Source: Saccharomonospora xinjiangensis XJ-54 (GTDB taxonomy: Bacteria > Actinomycetota > Actinomycetes > Mycobacteriales > Pseudonocardiaceae). Taken from it: a stretch of DNA of 64,000 nucleotides. Made by a program: the position numbers and the translations under genes. The DNA lies in the NCBI RefSeq assembly GCF_000258175.1, contig NZ_JH636049.1:3263482-3327481 (forward strand), given 5' to 3'. The notes beneath the pieces are model-generated. The model did not search any database. It worked only from the letters and a program-made list of their open reading frames with translations, and was not told the DNA's origin. The first letter of the stretch is position 1; every line of letters begins with the position of its first letter. Shown here in pieces: positions 52,407-61,213 of the stretch.

Positions 52407-53161
52407 GCGTGACCCACCTGGAGCTTTCCGTCGGAGCACTTGCGGGGGCAGCCGAACGCGAAGGTCTCGGCGCGCTTCACCTGTCCCTGCAACCCGAGCC
52501 GATGTGGATTCCGCGCGAGGAGCTGGACTCGGCCCGGTCGGCGCTGGACGGCGAGCTCGCCGCCGCCGGGCTCGTCGATCGGCGCGGACGACTCGACCCG
52601 GATTTCCGCGACCTGCTTCCGGTGCTCACGGGCGCGTCGCTGGAGTACTTCGGCTGGCTGTCTCAGGACGACGCCACGTGGAGTGCGCTGGCCGCATCGC
52701 GCGGGATGCTCGGTGTGCTCGCCGTGCGGCGGGGTGATCGGGTCACCCTCACCGCCATCGACCACACCGAGCTGCCCTCGGCACTCGCCGGCGTGCTGCC
52801 GGACGTGGTGCCTGGCGGCGGCTCCCGCTGGGTGGTGCGCGTTCCCGACCTGCGGGAAGGGCTCACACAGACCCATCGGGACAGATCCGTGGCCAGGGTG
52901 ATCGCGGAGATCTCCAAGGTCATGCAACGGCCCGTGGCCGGAGGGGGCGAGCTGTATGTCGCGGACCGCGACCCGGGCGGGCGCCGCCGCGGCCTGCGGA
53001 CGCCGTTGCACGTCGTCGATACCGACTGGGGCCGGTACGTGAACTATCGCGTGCGGGTCGGGGACGAGGAGGAGTTCTGCGTTCAGCCCGCCAGTCCCGC
53101 CGTCGTGGCGGCCACGCTGGAGTCGTTACGGGGCCAGCTGGTCGTGACCCAGAGCGGATGA
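52403..53161 (+). CDS. EspG-family type VII secretion chaperone
   Basis: Cytoplasmic protein of 252 residues with the EspG fold pattern: LELSVGALAGAAEREGLGAL, the central EYFGWLSQDDATWSALAA strand-helix, and the C-terminal VDTDWGRYVNYRVRVGDEEE. EspG proteins bind the tip of PPE proteins and deliver them to the ESX machine. GTG 52403 overlaps the PPE-like stop (GTGA). No ESX core gene (eccB-E, mycP) is near, so the module must use machinery encoded elsewhere. Codon 242 is TTA and is at the same time the TAA stop of the opposite trmH gene. Confidence 0.85.
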   Translation: MSVTHLELSVGALAGAAEREGLGALHLSLQPEPMWIPREELDSARSALDGELAAAGLVDRRGRLDPDFRDLLPVLTGASLEYFGWLSQDDATWSALAASRGMLGVLAVRRGDRVTLTAIDHTELPSALAGVLPDVVPGGGSRWVVRVPDLREGLTQTHRDRSVARVIAEISKVMQRPVAGGGELYVADRDPGGRRRGLRTPLHVVDTDWGRYVNYRVRVGDEEEFCVQPASPAVVAATLESLRGQLVVTQSG

Positions 53162-53932
53162 GAGACACCGGCTTCGGCGAACCAGCTCGAAGCAGACCAC
53201 GGCAGCGGCCGCGGACACGTTGAGCGACTCCACATCACCCGGCATGGGAATGGACACCCAGCCTGCCGCGAGGTTTGCCACGGCCTCACTCACGCCGTGT
53301 GTTTCCCCGCCGAGCACGAACGCGACCCGCGACGGCAGCGGGACGTCGAAGAGCGTGGTGGCGGTGGCCCCTGGCCGGGCACCCAGTGCGTACACGGTGT
53401 AGCCGGCCTCGGTGAGTGACTCGGCGGCTTCCCCTGCCGACGCGCACCGCAGCACGGGTGCGCGGAACGCCACACCGGCCGACGCCTTCACCACAAGCGG
53501 GTCGAGTGCCGCCACACCACGGCGGGGCACCACGACACCGGCGACCCCCGCCGCGGTCGCGCTCCGCAGGATCATGCCCACGTTCGCCGGGGTCGTGATG
53601 CCGTCGAGGACGATCAGCGGCGACGGCGGTGTGCCCTTGAGCGCGTCCGACAGCGGCCGCATGCGGGGAGCGACGACGTCGGCCAGCACGCCCTGGTCCT
53701 GCTTGCCGTTGCCTGCGAGGACCTTCACCCTGTGGGCGCTCGCGCTTCGCACCGGCACCGCCCGTGCCCGTGCGGCGCGGCGGATGTCGTCCACGGCGGG
53801 TCCGTGAGCGGTGTCGGCAACGATCACCTTGTCGATATCGAGAGCCGGGTCGCCCAGAACCTCGAGAACGGGTTTGCGACCGTAGACGGTCAGGAAGCGG
53901 TCCTTCGGCGACGTCGCCTGCTTGTCACCCAC
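53126..53932 (-). CDS. TrmH/SpoU-family RNA 2'-O-methyltransferase
   Basis: SAM-dependent ribose methyltransferase of 268 residues with the trefoil-knot (SPOUT) fold. An N-terminal substrate-binding domain (about 15-95) is followed by motif 1 LDGITTPANVGMILRSATAA, motif 2 RVAFVLGGETHGVSE and motif 3 VSIPMPGDVESLNVSAAAAV, the latter forming the knot and SAM site. GTG 53932 has GGGAGA upstream. Target RNA (23S or tRNA) cannot be told. It overlaps espG tail-to-tail by 36 bp, the largest convergent overlap in the window. Confidence 0.9.
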   Translation of the reverse strand: MGDKQATSPKDRFLTVYGRKPVLEVLGDPALDIDKVIVADTAHGPAVDDIRRAARARAVPVRSASAHRVKVLAGNGKQDQGVLADVVAPRMRPLSDALKGTPPSPLIVLDGITTPANVGMILRSATAAGVAGVVVPRRGVAALDPLVVKASAGVAFRAPVLRCASAGEAAESLTEAGYTVYALGARPGATATTLFDVPLPSRVAFVLGGETHGVSEAVANLAAGWVSIPMPGDVESLNVSAAAAVVCFELVRRSRCLSSALGHDQLAP

Positions 53933-54014
53933 CGGGCCAGTCTCCCACCACGGGCCGTCGGCGCGGCGAGCGGCATTCAAGGCGTTCGGGCGCCGATTCT
54001 GTCAGGATCGCGTC

Positions 54015-55445
54015 ATGGCCGACCGTCTGTCCGCGCTGGACGCATCCTTCCTCTACGTGGAGGAGCCGTTCGTGCCCATGCATGTGGGCAGCGTCGCGAT
54101 CCTGCGACGACCGGAATCCGGTTTCGACTACGCGCGGCTACTCGCCATGGTGTCCCGTCGCCTCGCGTATCTGCCGCGTTACCGGCAGTACGTGGAGTTC
54201 GTGCCAGGGCATCTGGCGCGACCGGTGTGGGTTGACGACGCCGACTTCGACCTCACGTACCACGTGCGCCGTTCGGCTCTTCCCGCGCCGGGCAGCGACG
54301 CCCAGTTGTTCGAGCTGGTCGCTCGCCTGCTGGCGCGTCCGCTCGACCGCGATCGGCCGTTGTGGGAGCTGTACGTCGTCGAGGGGCTGGCCGACGACAG
54401 GGTGGCGCTCGTGACCAAGACTCATCAGTCGATGGTGGACGGCACAGCCACCATCGACATCGGGCAGCTCATCCTCGACGCCGAACCCACGGAACCTGAG
54501 GGACAGGGTGAGGAGGTGGGGCGACCGCCGTGGCCGGAGTGGGCGCCGTCGTCACGTCCGGGACGCGCGAAGCTGCTCCTCGACGCTGTCACCGACAGTC
54601 TCCGCCGCCCCGCCGAGGTCGTGGACAACGTGCGCAGCGCGGCGCAGGACCTCACCAGCACAGCGGAACGCGTCTTTGACACAGCGGGAGACGTGGCGAC
54701 CACCGTGCGTTCCCTCGTGCGGCCCGCTCCGCGCAGCCCGCTGAACGCGCGGGTGAGCGGAGGGCGGGTGTTCGCGGGGGTCTCGGCGAATTTGGAGGAC
54801 CTGCGCGAGATCAGGGAACGGCACGGCGGCACTATCAACGACGTCGTGTTCGCCGTGTTCACAGGTGCTCTGCGTCAGTGGTTGCTGTCGCGGGGCAGGT
54901 CGCTGGAACAGACGGAGACGGTGCGGGCGCTCGCCCCGCTCGCCGTGCGCGCACCGGACAGCGTCGGCTTCTCTTCCGTGGGACTCCTCGACAACAGGGT
55001 CGATCCCTGCCTCGTCGATCTTCCGGTTGGTGAGCCGCATCCAGGGTTGCGCCTGCAGCACATCGCCCACGCGATGGCCGAACACGTGCGGACCCGGCGT
55101 TCGGTGGCGGCGCGAGCGATGGTGCGGGTGAGTGGTTTCGCGCCTGCGACGATGTACTCGCTGGCCGCGCGGGCGGCGAGTTCGCTCTCGGACCGGTTGT
55201 TCAACGTCGCCGTGGCCAACTCGCCGGGCCCACAGCAGCGCCTGTACGCGGGTGAGGCACCGTTGGAGCGCATCTACCCCGTGCTGCCGCTGTCGCGCGG
55301 TCAGGCACTGGCGGTGGGTGTCACCTCCTACCACGGCGGCGTCTACTTCGGACTGAACGGGGACCGGAAGGCGTTGTCGGACGTCACGGTGCTCGCCGGC
55401 GCGGTGACCGAAGCGATCGAGGAACTGAAAGGGACGAACTGGTGA
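54015..55445 (+). CDS. Wax ester synthase/diacylglycerol acyltransferase (WS/DGAT) family protein
   Basis: Acyl-CoA-dependent acyltransferase that makes triacylglycerol or wax esters at the membrane face; 476 residues. It opens with LSALDASFLYVEEPFVPMHV. The active-site motif, normally HHxxxDG, reads THQSMVDGTATID near residue 135: the catalytic second His and the Asp-Gly are kept but the first His is Thr. C-terminal signatures include LAPLAVRAPDSVGFSSVGLL and VANSPGPQQRLYAGEAPLER. ATG 54015 matches the family start. It is coupled to the next gene by a 4-bp overlap. Confidence 0.9.
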   Translation: MADRLSALDASFLYVEEPFVPMHVGSVAILRRPESGFDYARLLAMVSRRLAYLPRYRQYVEFVPGHLARPVWVDDADFDLTYHVRRSALPAPGSDAQLFELVARLLARPLDRDRPLWELYVVEGLADDRVALVTKTHQSMVDGTATIDIGQLILDAEPTEPEGQGEEVGRPPWPEWAPSSRPGRAKLLLDAVTDSLRRPAEVVDNVRSAAQDLTSTAERVFDTAGDVATTVRSLVRPAPRSPLNARVSGGRVFAGVSANLEDLREIRERHGGTINDVVFAVFTGALRQWLLSRGRSLEQTETVRALAPLAVRAPDSVGFSSVGLLDNRVDPCLVDLPVGEPHPGLRLQHIAHAMAEHVRTRRSVAARAMVRVSGFAPATMYSLAARAASSLSDRLFNVAVANSPGPQQRLYAGEAPLERIYPVLPLSRGQALAVGVTSYHGGVYFGLNGDRKALSDVTVLAGAVTEAIEELKGTNW

Positions 55446-55951
55446 GGATTTACGTGCCTGCCACCATCGGCATGCTGCGCCGACTGCTCGACGCGGGGGA
55501 ACTGGCGCCCGTGGGAGGGACGGCCTTCGCCTTGACACCTGCGTTGCGGGAGTCCTACACCAGTGGCACGACGGAAGAACTGGAGTACGCGGCGCTGACC
55601 GATGCCGCAAGGGCGTCGCTGCGACTGCTCGCGACCGACGCGAGTGCGGGGGACGAGGACAAGGAGCCGCCGAGGAGAGTCGTGGTGTCGGCGGACATCG
55701 ACGACGTCACACTCCGGCCGGATCTCGACGACTCCGTCGTCAAGCTGTCGGGCCCGGTGCCGTCGGACGCGATCGCGGCCGTGCATGTGGACGCCCCCGA
55801 GGCGGAGGACGCCGTGCTGGCGGCGGCAGCGGTGATCGACGACGCGGACCTCGGCGACGAGGACGCGGAGTTGGCGCTCGGCGACGTGGAGGACCACGAC
55901 CTCGCCTGGTACGCGCCGCAGGAGCTGCCGTTCCTTCTTGAACTCATGTAA
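55442..55951 (+). CDS. DUF6912-type acidic actinobacterial protein
   Basis: Acidic protein of 169 residues. It starts RIYVPATIGMLRRLLDAGEL, which is characteristic of an actinobacterial family of unknown function, and ends in a very Asp/Glu-rich region (DDADLGDEDAELALGDVEDH) followed by DLAWYAPQELPFLLELM. GTG 55442 overlaps the acyltransferase stop (GTGA). No catalytic motif is visible. Coupling to the WS/DGAT gene hints at a related role, but the family also occurs elsewhere and I cannot assign one. Confidence 0.75.
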   Translation: MRIYVPATIGMLRRLLDAGELAPVGGTAFALTPALRESYTSGTTEELEYAALTDAARASLRLLATDASAGDEDKEPPRRVVVSADIDDVTLRPDLDDSVVKLSGPVPSDAIAAVHVDAPEAEDAVLAAAAVIDDADLGDEDAELALGDVEDHDLAWYAPQELPFLLELM

Positions 55952-56012
55952 GCATGGGATCGATGTACCGCTCACGAGGCGGAGTCGATCGACACGGAAG
56001 GCGAGACACACC

Positions 56013-57641
56013 ATGGACGCTGTGACATCCGTACCCGTGCCTGCGAACGAGCCGGTCCGCACCTACGCGCCGGGGACCGAGGAACGGGAGTCGCTCAAGG
56101 CGAAGCTCACCGAGCTGGAGAACGCGAAGCACGAGCTGACCCAGACGATCGGGGGCCGCCGCCGCATGGCAGGTGGTGAGGCGTTCGACGTCGTGCAGCC
56201 ACACGACCGCGGTCACGTCCTCGGAGTGAGCGCGCAGGCCACCGATTCCGATGTCGCCGACGCGGTCGCGGCGGCCAAGGGCGCCGCCCGTGAGTGGAGT
56301 GAGTTGCCGTTTGACGAGCGTGCCGCGGTGTTCCTGCGCGCGGCCGATCTGATCGCGGGGCCCTACCGCGACACGTTGAACGCCACCACCATGCTCGGCC
56401 AGTCGAAGTCGGTGCAGCAGGCCGAGATCGACGCCGCCTGCGAGCTGATCGACTTCCTGCGCTTCAACGTCTCCTACGCCCGTCGCATTCTCGCCGAGCA
56501 ACCGAACTCGGTGCCGGGCGCGTGGAACCGCATGGAATACCGGCCGCTCGACGGTTTCGTCGTCGCCATCACGCCGTTCAACTTCACGGCCATCGCGGGC
56601 AACCTGCCGAGTTCGCCCGCGCTCATGGGCAACACGGTGGTGTGGAAGCCGACGCCGTCGCAGCAGCTCGCCGCCCACTACACCATGCAGGTCTTCGAGG
56701 AGGCAGGTCTGCCACCCGGTGTGATCAACATGGTGACCGGCGACGGCAGGGCCGTCGGCGAGGTCGCGCTGACCGACCCCGGGTTCGCCGGGCTGCACTT
56801 CACCGGCTCCACGGCGACGTTCAAGTTGTTGTGGCGCACGATCGCCGACAACCTCGACAGCTACGGCTGCTACCCGCGCATCGTCGGCGAGACCGGTGGC
56901 AAGGACTTCGTGGTGGCCCACCCTTCGGCGAACCGGGACAAACTGGTGGCCGCCCTCGTTCGCGGCGCGTTCGAGTACCAGGGGCAGAAGTGCTCGGCCG
57001 CGTCGCGGGCTTACGTGCCGAGGTCGCTGTGGGACGGTGGTGTCCGTGAGCAGTTGGCCGACCTGACGCGCACCGTGTCCTACGGCGACATCACGGACTT
57101 CTCGAATTTCGGCGGGGCCGTCATCAACGAGAGGGCGTTCGCCAAGCACCGCGCTCTGCTGTCGAGCGTTCCGGACGACCCGCACCTGGAGGTGCTGGTC
57201 GGCGGTGGCTGTGACGACAGCGTCGGCTGGTTCGTCGAGCCGACCGTGCTGGTCTCCGACGACCCCCGGCACGAGGTGTTCTCCACGGAGTACTTCGGGC
57301 CGATCCTCGCGGTGTCCGTGTACGAGGATGTCGAGTACGAGAGCGTGCTCGAACTCGTGGACACCACGGCGCCGTACGCGCTGACGGGAGCGGTGTTCGC
57401 CGACGACCGTCACGCGGTCCAGCAGGCGCACCGCACGCTGCGGCACGCGGCGGGCAACTTCTACGTCAACGACAAGCCGACGGGCTCGATCGTGAGCCAG
57501 CAGCCTTTCGGTGGTTCCCGCGCTTCGGGCACCAACGACAAGGCAGGCTCGATGTTCAACCTCCTGCGCTGGACGAGCCCTCGCTCCATCAAGGAGACGT
57601 TCGACGCGCCGGTTGACATCACCTACCCGCACATGGGCTGA
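56013..57641 (+). CDS. pruA: Delta-1-pyrroline-5-carboxylate dehydrogenase
   Basis: NAD-dependent aldehyde dehydrogenase that oxidises P5C/glutamate semialdehyde to glutamate, second step of proline catabolism; 542 residues, cytoplasmic. Motifs: VAITPFNFTAIAGNLPSSPA near residue 185, HFTGSTATFKLLWR (NAD loop), catalytic Glu in RIVGETGGKDF, catalytic Cys in YQGQKCSAASRAYV and the C-terminal QPFGGSRASGTNDKAGS. The long, P5CDH-specific N-terminus supports this over other ALDHs. ATG 56013 follows GGAAGGCGAG. No proline dehydrogenase gene adjoins it in this window. Confidence 0.92.
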   Translation: MDAVTSVPVPANEPVRTYAPGTEERESLKAKLTELENAKHELTQTIGGRRRMAGGEAFDVVQPHDRGHVLGVSAQATDSDVADAVAAAKGAAREWSELPFDERAAVFLRAADLIAGPYRDTLNATTMLGQSKSVQQAEIDAACELIDFLRFNVSYARRILAEQPNSVPGAWNRMEYRPLDGFVVAITPFNFTAIAGNLPSSPALMGNTVVWKPTPSQQLAAHYTMQVFEEAGLPPGVINMVTGDGRAVGEVALTDPGFAGLHFTGSTATFKLLWRTIADNLDSYGCYPRIVGETGGKDFVVAHPSANRDKLVAALVRGAFEYQGQKCSAASRAYVPRSLWDGGVREQLADLTRTVSYGDITDFSNFGGAVINERAFAKHRALLSSVPDDPHLEVLVGGGCDDSVGWFVEPTVLVSDDPRHEVFSTEYFGPILAVSVYEDVEYESVLELVDTTAPYALTGAVFADDRHAVQQAHRTLRHAAGNFYVNDKPTGSIVSQQPFGGSRASGTNDKAGSMFNLLRWTSPRSIKETFDAPVDITYPHMG

Positions 57642-57658
57642 GGGGACCCCGAGCAGAA

Positions 57659-57691
57659 GAACGCCCCCGGGGCAGGACCCCGGGGGCGTTC
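57659..57691. terminator. Strong terminator after pruA
   Basis: GAACGCCCCCGGGG (57659-57672) and CCCCGGGGGCGTTC (57678-57691) form a perfect 14-bp stem with a 5-nt loop, followed by GTCATTCTT. It separates pruA from the convergent lipoprotein gene. Confidence 0.85.
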
Positions 57692-57730
57692 GTCATTCTT
57701 CGCTACGTGTTCGCGTGGCGATCGGGCCTG

Positions 57731-58534
57731 TCAGTACGACGGCATCTCACCGACCTGGTCGGCAGGGGGCGCCGTGATGTCAACCGGCGTGCCCCAGTCG
57801 CTGTAGTTCATGACGATCTTCGCGCCGCCTGCCTGGGCGAGCGACTGCATGTCCATCTCGACGCGCACGGGGAGGTTGTCACCGTTGAGGTACAGCTCGA
57901 CCGGAATGATCGTGCCCTCGGGGATGCTGCCGGCCGTGCTCTCGTCGCCGAGCAGCGCGCCCGCCTTGGAGAGGTCCACTTCGACGGTGTACTGGGTGGC
58001 CTGCTGACCGTTGACCTCGGTCTCCTTGGTGTTCTTGATCTCGCCACCGGCCTGCTCGAGCTGCTCAAGAACCTTGGTCGGGTCGTTCTGCTCCGTCATC
58101 TGGTCGAAGCTCTGCCCGCCCATGGCTGCGGCGTCTTCGCTCGTCATCTTCACCCAGGGCTTGCTGGGGTCGGCGTTCATGCCTTCCGGCATCTTCATGT
58201 ACATCGTGTTGTCAACGAAGATGACGTCGAAGGACATACCCTGCATGTCCATCGTCATGGACATCGCGGTGTCCTGACCGGCGTAGCGCCCCTGCCCTTC
58301 GGCCTGGATCTTCATGCCGGAGGCTTCCATCTCCATGCTGAACTTGGAGGACTGGCTCTTGTTGGTCTGTTCCTGAGCCGAGGCGATCAGCGAGGACAGG
58401 TCCGAGAACTGCGTGGAGCCGGCGTCGCCGCTGCCGTTGCCGCCGGGCAGGCCGGTGCCGCTGGTTTCTCCACCGCAGGCGCTGAGCGCCAGAGCCAGCG
58501 CGACGCCGCCAGCAGCGAGGACAGAGGTGCGCAT
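57731..58534 (-). CDS. LppX/LprG-like lipoprotein
   Basis: Lipoprotein of 267 residues. Signal peptide RTSVLAAGGVALALALSAC with lipobox LSAC, then a Gly/Ser linker and a half-barrel domain with alternating beta segments, Met-rich in the middle (TAMSMTMDMQGMSFDVIFVD, MYMKMPEGMNADPSKPWVKM). This resembles the LppX/LprAFG and DUF6612 fold that binds lipids in mycobacteria. ATG 58534 follows GAGGGGAAC and is preferred to the longer frame. Role inferred: lipid carrier or envelope sensor. It is downstream of rsgA on the same strand, but a 116-bp gap suggests its own promoter. Confidence 0.78.
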   Translation of the reverse strand: MRTSVLAAGGVALALALSACGGETSGTGLPGGNGSGDAGSTQFSDLSSLIASAQEQTNKSQSSKFSMEMEASGMKIQAEGQGRYAGQDTAMSMTMDMQGMSFDVIFVDNTMYMKMPEGMNADPSKPWVKMTSEDAAAMGGQSFDQMTEQNDPTKVLEQLEQAGGEIKNTKETEVNGQQATQYTVEVDLSKAGALLGDESTAGSIPEGTIIPVELYLNGDNLPVRVEMDMQSLAQAGGAKIVMNYSDWGTPVDITAPPADQVGEMPSY

Positions 58535-58650
58535 GGGGGTTCCCCTCTTCACATTCGGGTCCGAGTTGATATTCACTCAGACGGGTGAACGGCTCTCAGG
58601 GTTCCATACAGAACTCACAGGATTTACACAGCCTCGCCGAAACCTGTGTT

Positions 58651-59670
58651 TTAGCTGTCTGTGCCTGCGCGAGAGGCCAGCAGGCGGCGCAGTGACACCA
58701 GCCGCGATCGCCGTGCCGCACCCGAGGTCACGACGTCGTCGAGCACGCAGCCAGGGTCGTCAGGAGGGCCGAGGTGACCGCAGTTGGACGGGCATTCCTC
58801 AGCTGCCTCGGCGAATTCGGGGAACGCGGCGACCACCTCGTCCGGCGTCACGTGTGCGAGTCCGAACGACCGCAACCCCGGCGTGTCGATCACCCAGCCT
58901 CCGCAGGGCAGGGGGAGCGCGACCGCGCTGACGGAGGTGTGGCGTCCTTTGCCGACCGCGCTGACCTCTCCGGTGGCGAGGCCGGCTTCGGGGACCACCC
59001 GGTTGACGAGCGTGGACTTGCCGACGCCCGAATGGCCCACCAGCGCCGACACGCGGTCGTGCAGGACATCGATCAACTCGGGAACGTCTCGGTCGTGCCG
59101 CGTCACCACGAAGGGGACTTCGAGGTCCGCATAGGAAGCGAGGAGCCCGTCCGGCGTGGCGAGGTCGGCCTTCGTGAGACACAGCACGGGCTGGAGTCCG
59201 CCCGTGTAACACGCCACGAGACAGCGGTCGATGAACCCGGTCCTCGGGGCGGGGTCGGCCAGCGACGTGACGATCAGCAACTGCTCGGCATTGGCCACGA
59301 CCACACGCTCGAAGGGGTCTGTGTCGTCGGCCGTGCGCCTCAGCACGCTGTCGCGTTCCTCGACACCCACGATCCTCGCGAGCGTGTCAGGCCTGCCGCT
59401 GACGTCGCCGACCAGCCGCACCCGGTCTCCGACGACGATGGGGGTGCGGCCGAGTTCTCTCGCACGCATGGCGGTGACGACACTGCCGGGATCGGCCTCG
59501 ACCGCGCAGCGCCAACGGCCCCTGTCAACAGACACCACCATGGCAGGCACGGCGTCGGTGTGTGCGGGGCGGCGCTTGCTGCGTGGCCGCGAGCCCTTTC
59601 CCGGCCGCACTCTGACATCACTCTCGTCGAGCCTGCGCCAATCCCTTCGGGCCAAGCCGCTGCCACCCAC
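58651..59670 (-). CDS. rsgA: RsgA circularly permuted ribosome-assembly GTPase
   Basis: GTPase that acts in late 30S maturation; 339 residues. An OB-fold (about 25-110) precedes the permuted G motifs in the order G4 LCLTKADL, G1 GHSGVGKSTLVNRV, G3 DTPGLRSFGL. The C-terminal zinc region is EECPSNCGHLGPPDDPGCVL, with the Cys and His ligands in the usual pattern. GTG 59670 gives an N-terminus leading into RRLDESDVRVRPGKGSRPR, which matches actinobacterial members; TTG 59655 is possible. In mycobacteria aroA lies between this gene and the SRAP gene; here they are directly divergent. Confidence 0.9.
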   Translation of the reverse strand: MGGSGLARRDWRRLDESDVRVRPGKGSRPRSKRRPAHTDAVPAMVVSVDRGRWRCAVEADPGSVVTAMRARELGRTPIVVGDRVRLVGDVSGRPDTLARIVGVEERDSVLRRTADDTDPFERVVVANAEQLLIVTSLADPAPRTGFIDRCLVACYTGGLQPVLCLTKADLATPDGLLASYADLEVPFVVTRHDRDVPELIDVLHDRVSALVGHSGVGKSTLVNRVVPEAGLATGEVSAVGKGRHTSVSAVALPLPCGGWVIDTPGLRSFGLAHVTPDEVVAAFPEFAEAAEECPSNCGHLGPPDDPGCVLDDVVTSGAARRSRLVSLRRLLASRAGTDS

Positions 59671-59786
59671 TTCCCGTGTGAACGTCGTCCGTCGTGAACA
59701 TGATCCCTCACGGCGCTCGCCACGGCCGGGCAACCGTGCCACGATGGCGGTCGGGCAGCGCGAACAGCCGAGGGAGGCCGATACAC

Positions 59787-60581
59787 ATGTGTGGCCGGTA
59801 CGCCGCCACCAAGGACCCCGCGACGTTGATGCGGGAGTTCGACGCGCTGGACGGCACCGAGGGCAAGGCGACAAGGGCCGACTACAACGTCGCACCCACC
59901 AAGGAGGTCGTCACCGTCGTCGAACGCCACCCGAGGGACGCCGACGGCGCGGTGCTGGAGGACGAACCCGCCGTGCGCAGCCTCAGGGTGATGCGCTGGG
60001 GACTCGTGCCGTTCTGGGCGAAGGACCCCTCCGTGGGCAACCGCATGATCAATACGCGGGCCGAGACGGCGAAGGAGAAGCCCGCGTTCCGCAAGGCGCT
60101 CTCGCGCAGGCGTTGCCTCGTTCCTGCCGACGGGTGGTTCGAGTGGAAGGCGACCGACCCCGGAGAGGGCCGCAAGGCGGCCAAGGAGCCGTACTACGTG
60201 ACGACAAGGGACTCCTCGTCACTCGCGTTCGCCGGGCTGTGGGAGACGTGGCGTGATCCGAACGCCGACCCCGAAGCCCGGCCCTTGATCACGTTCTCTG
60301 TGCTGACCACGGACGCGGTGGGACGGCTCGCCGACATTCACCACCGGATGCCGCTGGTGCTGCCGAGCCAACGCTGGGCGGACTGGCTCGACCCGAACAG
60401 GACCGATGCCACCGGCCTCCTCACACCCGCCGACCGCGATTGGCTGGACGAGTTGGAACTTCGCCCGGTCTCGACCAAGGTCAACAGCGTCCGCAACAAC
60501 GGACCCGAACTCGTCGAGCGCGTCGAACCCGAGCCGGTGAACCTCGACACGGCGCTGTTCGACCTGCCGAATCCGCGATGA
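59787..60581 (+). CDS. SRAP-domain DNA-protein crosslink sensor (YedK/HMCES-like)
   Basis: Protects abasic sites in single-stranded DNA by forming a thiazolidine crosslink through its N-terminal cysteine; 264 residues. Cys2 follows the initiator Met (MCGRYAATKD), and the other conserved elements are NVAPTKEV, RWGLVPFWAK, INTRAETAKEKPAF, GWFEWK with the catalytic Glu, and IHHRMPLVL with the active-site His. ATG 59787 has GGGAGG upstream and must be the start because the Cys has to be residue 2. It overlaps the next gene by 4 bp (ATGA). Confidence 0.93.
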   Translation: MCGRYAATKDPATLMREFDALDGTEGKATRADYNVAPTKEVVTVVERHPRDADGAVLEDEPAVRSLRVMRWGLVPFWAKDPSVGNRMINTRAETAKEKPAFRKALSRRRCLVPADGWFEWKATDPGEGRKAAKEPYYVTTRDSSSLAFAGLWETWRDPNADPEARPLITFSVLTTDAVGRLADIHHRMPLVLPSQRWADWLDPNRTDATGLLTPADRDWLDELELRPVSTKVNSVRNNGPELVERVEPEPVNLDTALFDLPNPR

Positions 60582-61192
60582 CGACCACCGAGATCGAGAC
60601 GCCTCACGGGCCCGCGAGGGTGTCACTGCACTCCGCGGACCAGGGGATCGCGGCGCTGCTACTGGGCCACGGGGCAGGTGGTGGCATCGAAGCACCCGAT
60701 CTCGTCGCCGTCGCGAGGGCCGCTCGTGCCGCCGATGTGCACGTGGCACTCGTCGAGCAGCCCTACCGGGTCGCAGGGCGGCGAGCCCCTGCGTCGGCCA
60801 AGCAGCTCGACGCGGCCTGGCTCGCCGTGGCCGAGCACCTGGCGGCCACCACGTACGACGAGTTGCCGCTCGTGTTCGGCGGGCGGTCGTCAGGCGCGAG
60901 AGTGGCGTGCCGCACAGCCGAAGCCGGGCAGGCCGAGGCCGTGCTCTGCCTTGCCTTTCCCGAGCACCCTCCGGGCAGGCCGGAGAAGAGCAGGCAACAC
61001 GAACTCGACGCCGTTTCGGTGCCCACCCTGGTCATCCAGGGAGAGCGGGATCCGTTCGGCATGCCGAGGCCGGGACCACACCACGAGATCGTCACGGTTC
61101 CTGGAGACCACAGCCTCAAAGCCGACCTCGACGCCGTGTCCCGCGCCGCGTCGGAGTGGCTGGCCCGTGTCCTTCGGCCCCTCGTCGAATGA
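60578..61192 (+). CDS. TEX30/KANL3-type alpha/beta hydrolase
   Basis: Small cytoplasmic hydrolase-like protein of 204 residues. The oxyanion strand is LLLGHGAGGGIEAPDLVAVA, the nucleophile elbow is VFGGRSSGARVACR (Ser in GRSSG), the acid is in VIQGERDPFGMP, and the His is in TVPGDHSLKAD, so the Ser-Asp-His triad is complete. No lid domain is present. ATG 60578 overlaps the SRAP stop. Substrate unknown. Coupling with the SRAP gene is common in actinomycetes in my memory but its meaning is unclear. Confidence 0.85.
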   Translation: MTTTEIETPHGPARVSLHSADQGIAALLLGHGAGGGIEAPDLVAVARAARAADVHVALVEQPYRVAGRRAPASAKQLDAAWLAVAEHLAATTYDELPLVFGGRSSGARVACRTAEAGQAEAVLCLAFPEHPPGRPEKSRQHELDAVSVPTLVIQGERDPFGMPRPGPHHEIVTVPGDHSLKADLDAVSRAASEWLARVLRPLVE

Positions 61193-61213
61193 CCCCGCCG
61201 CGAGGAGCACGCG

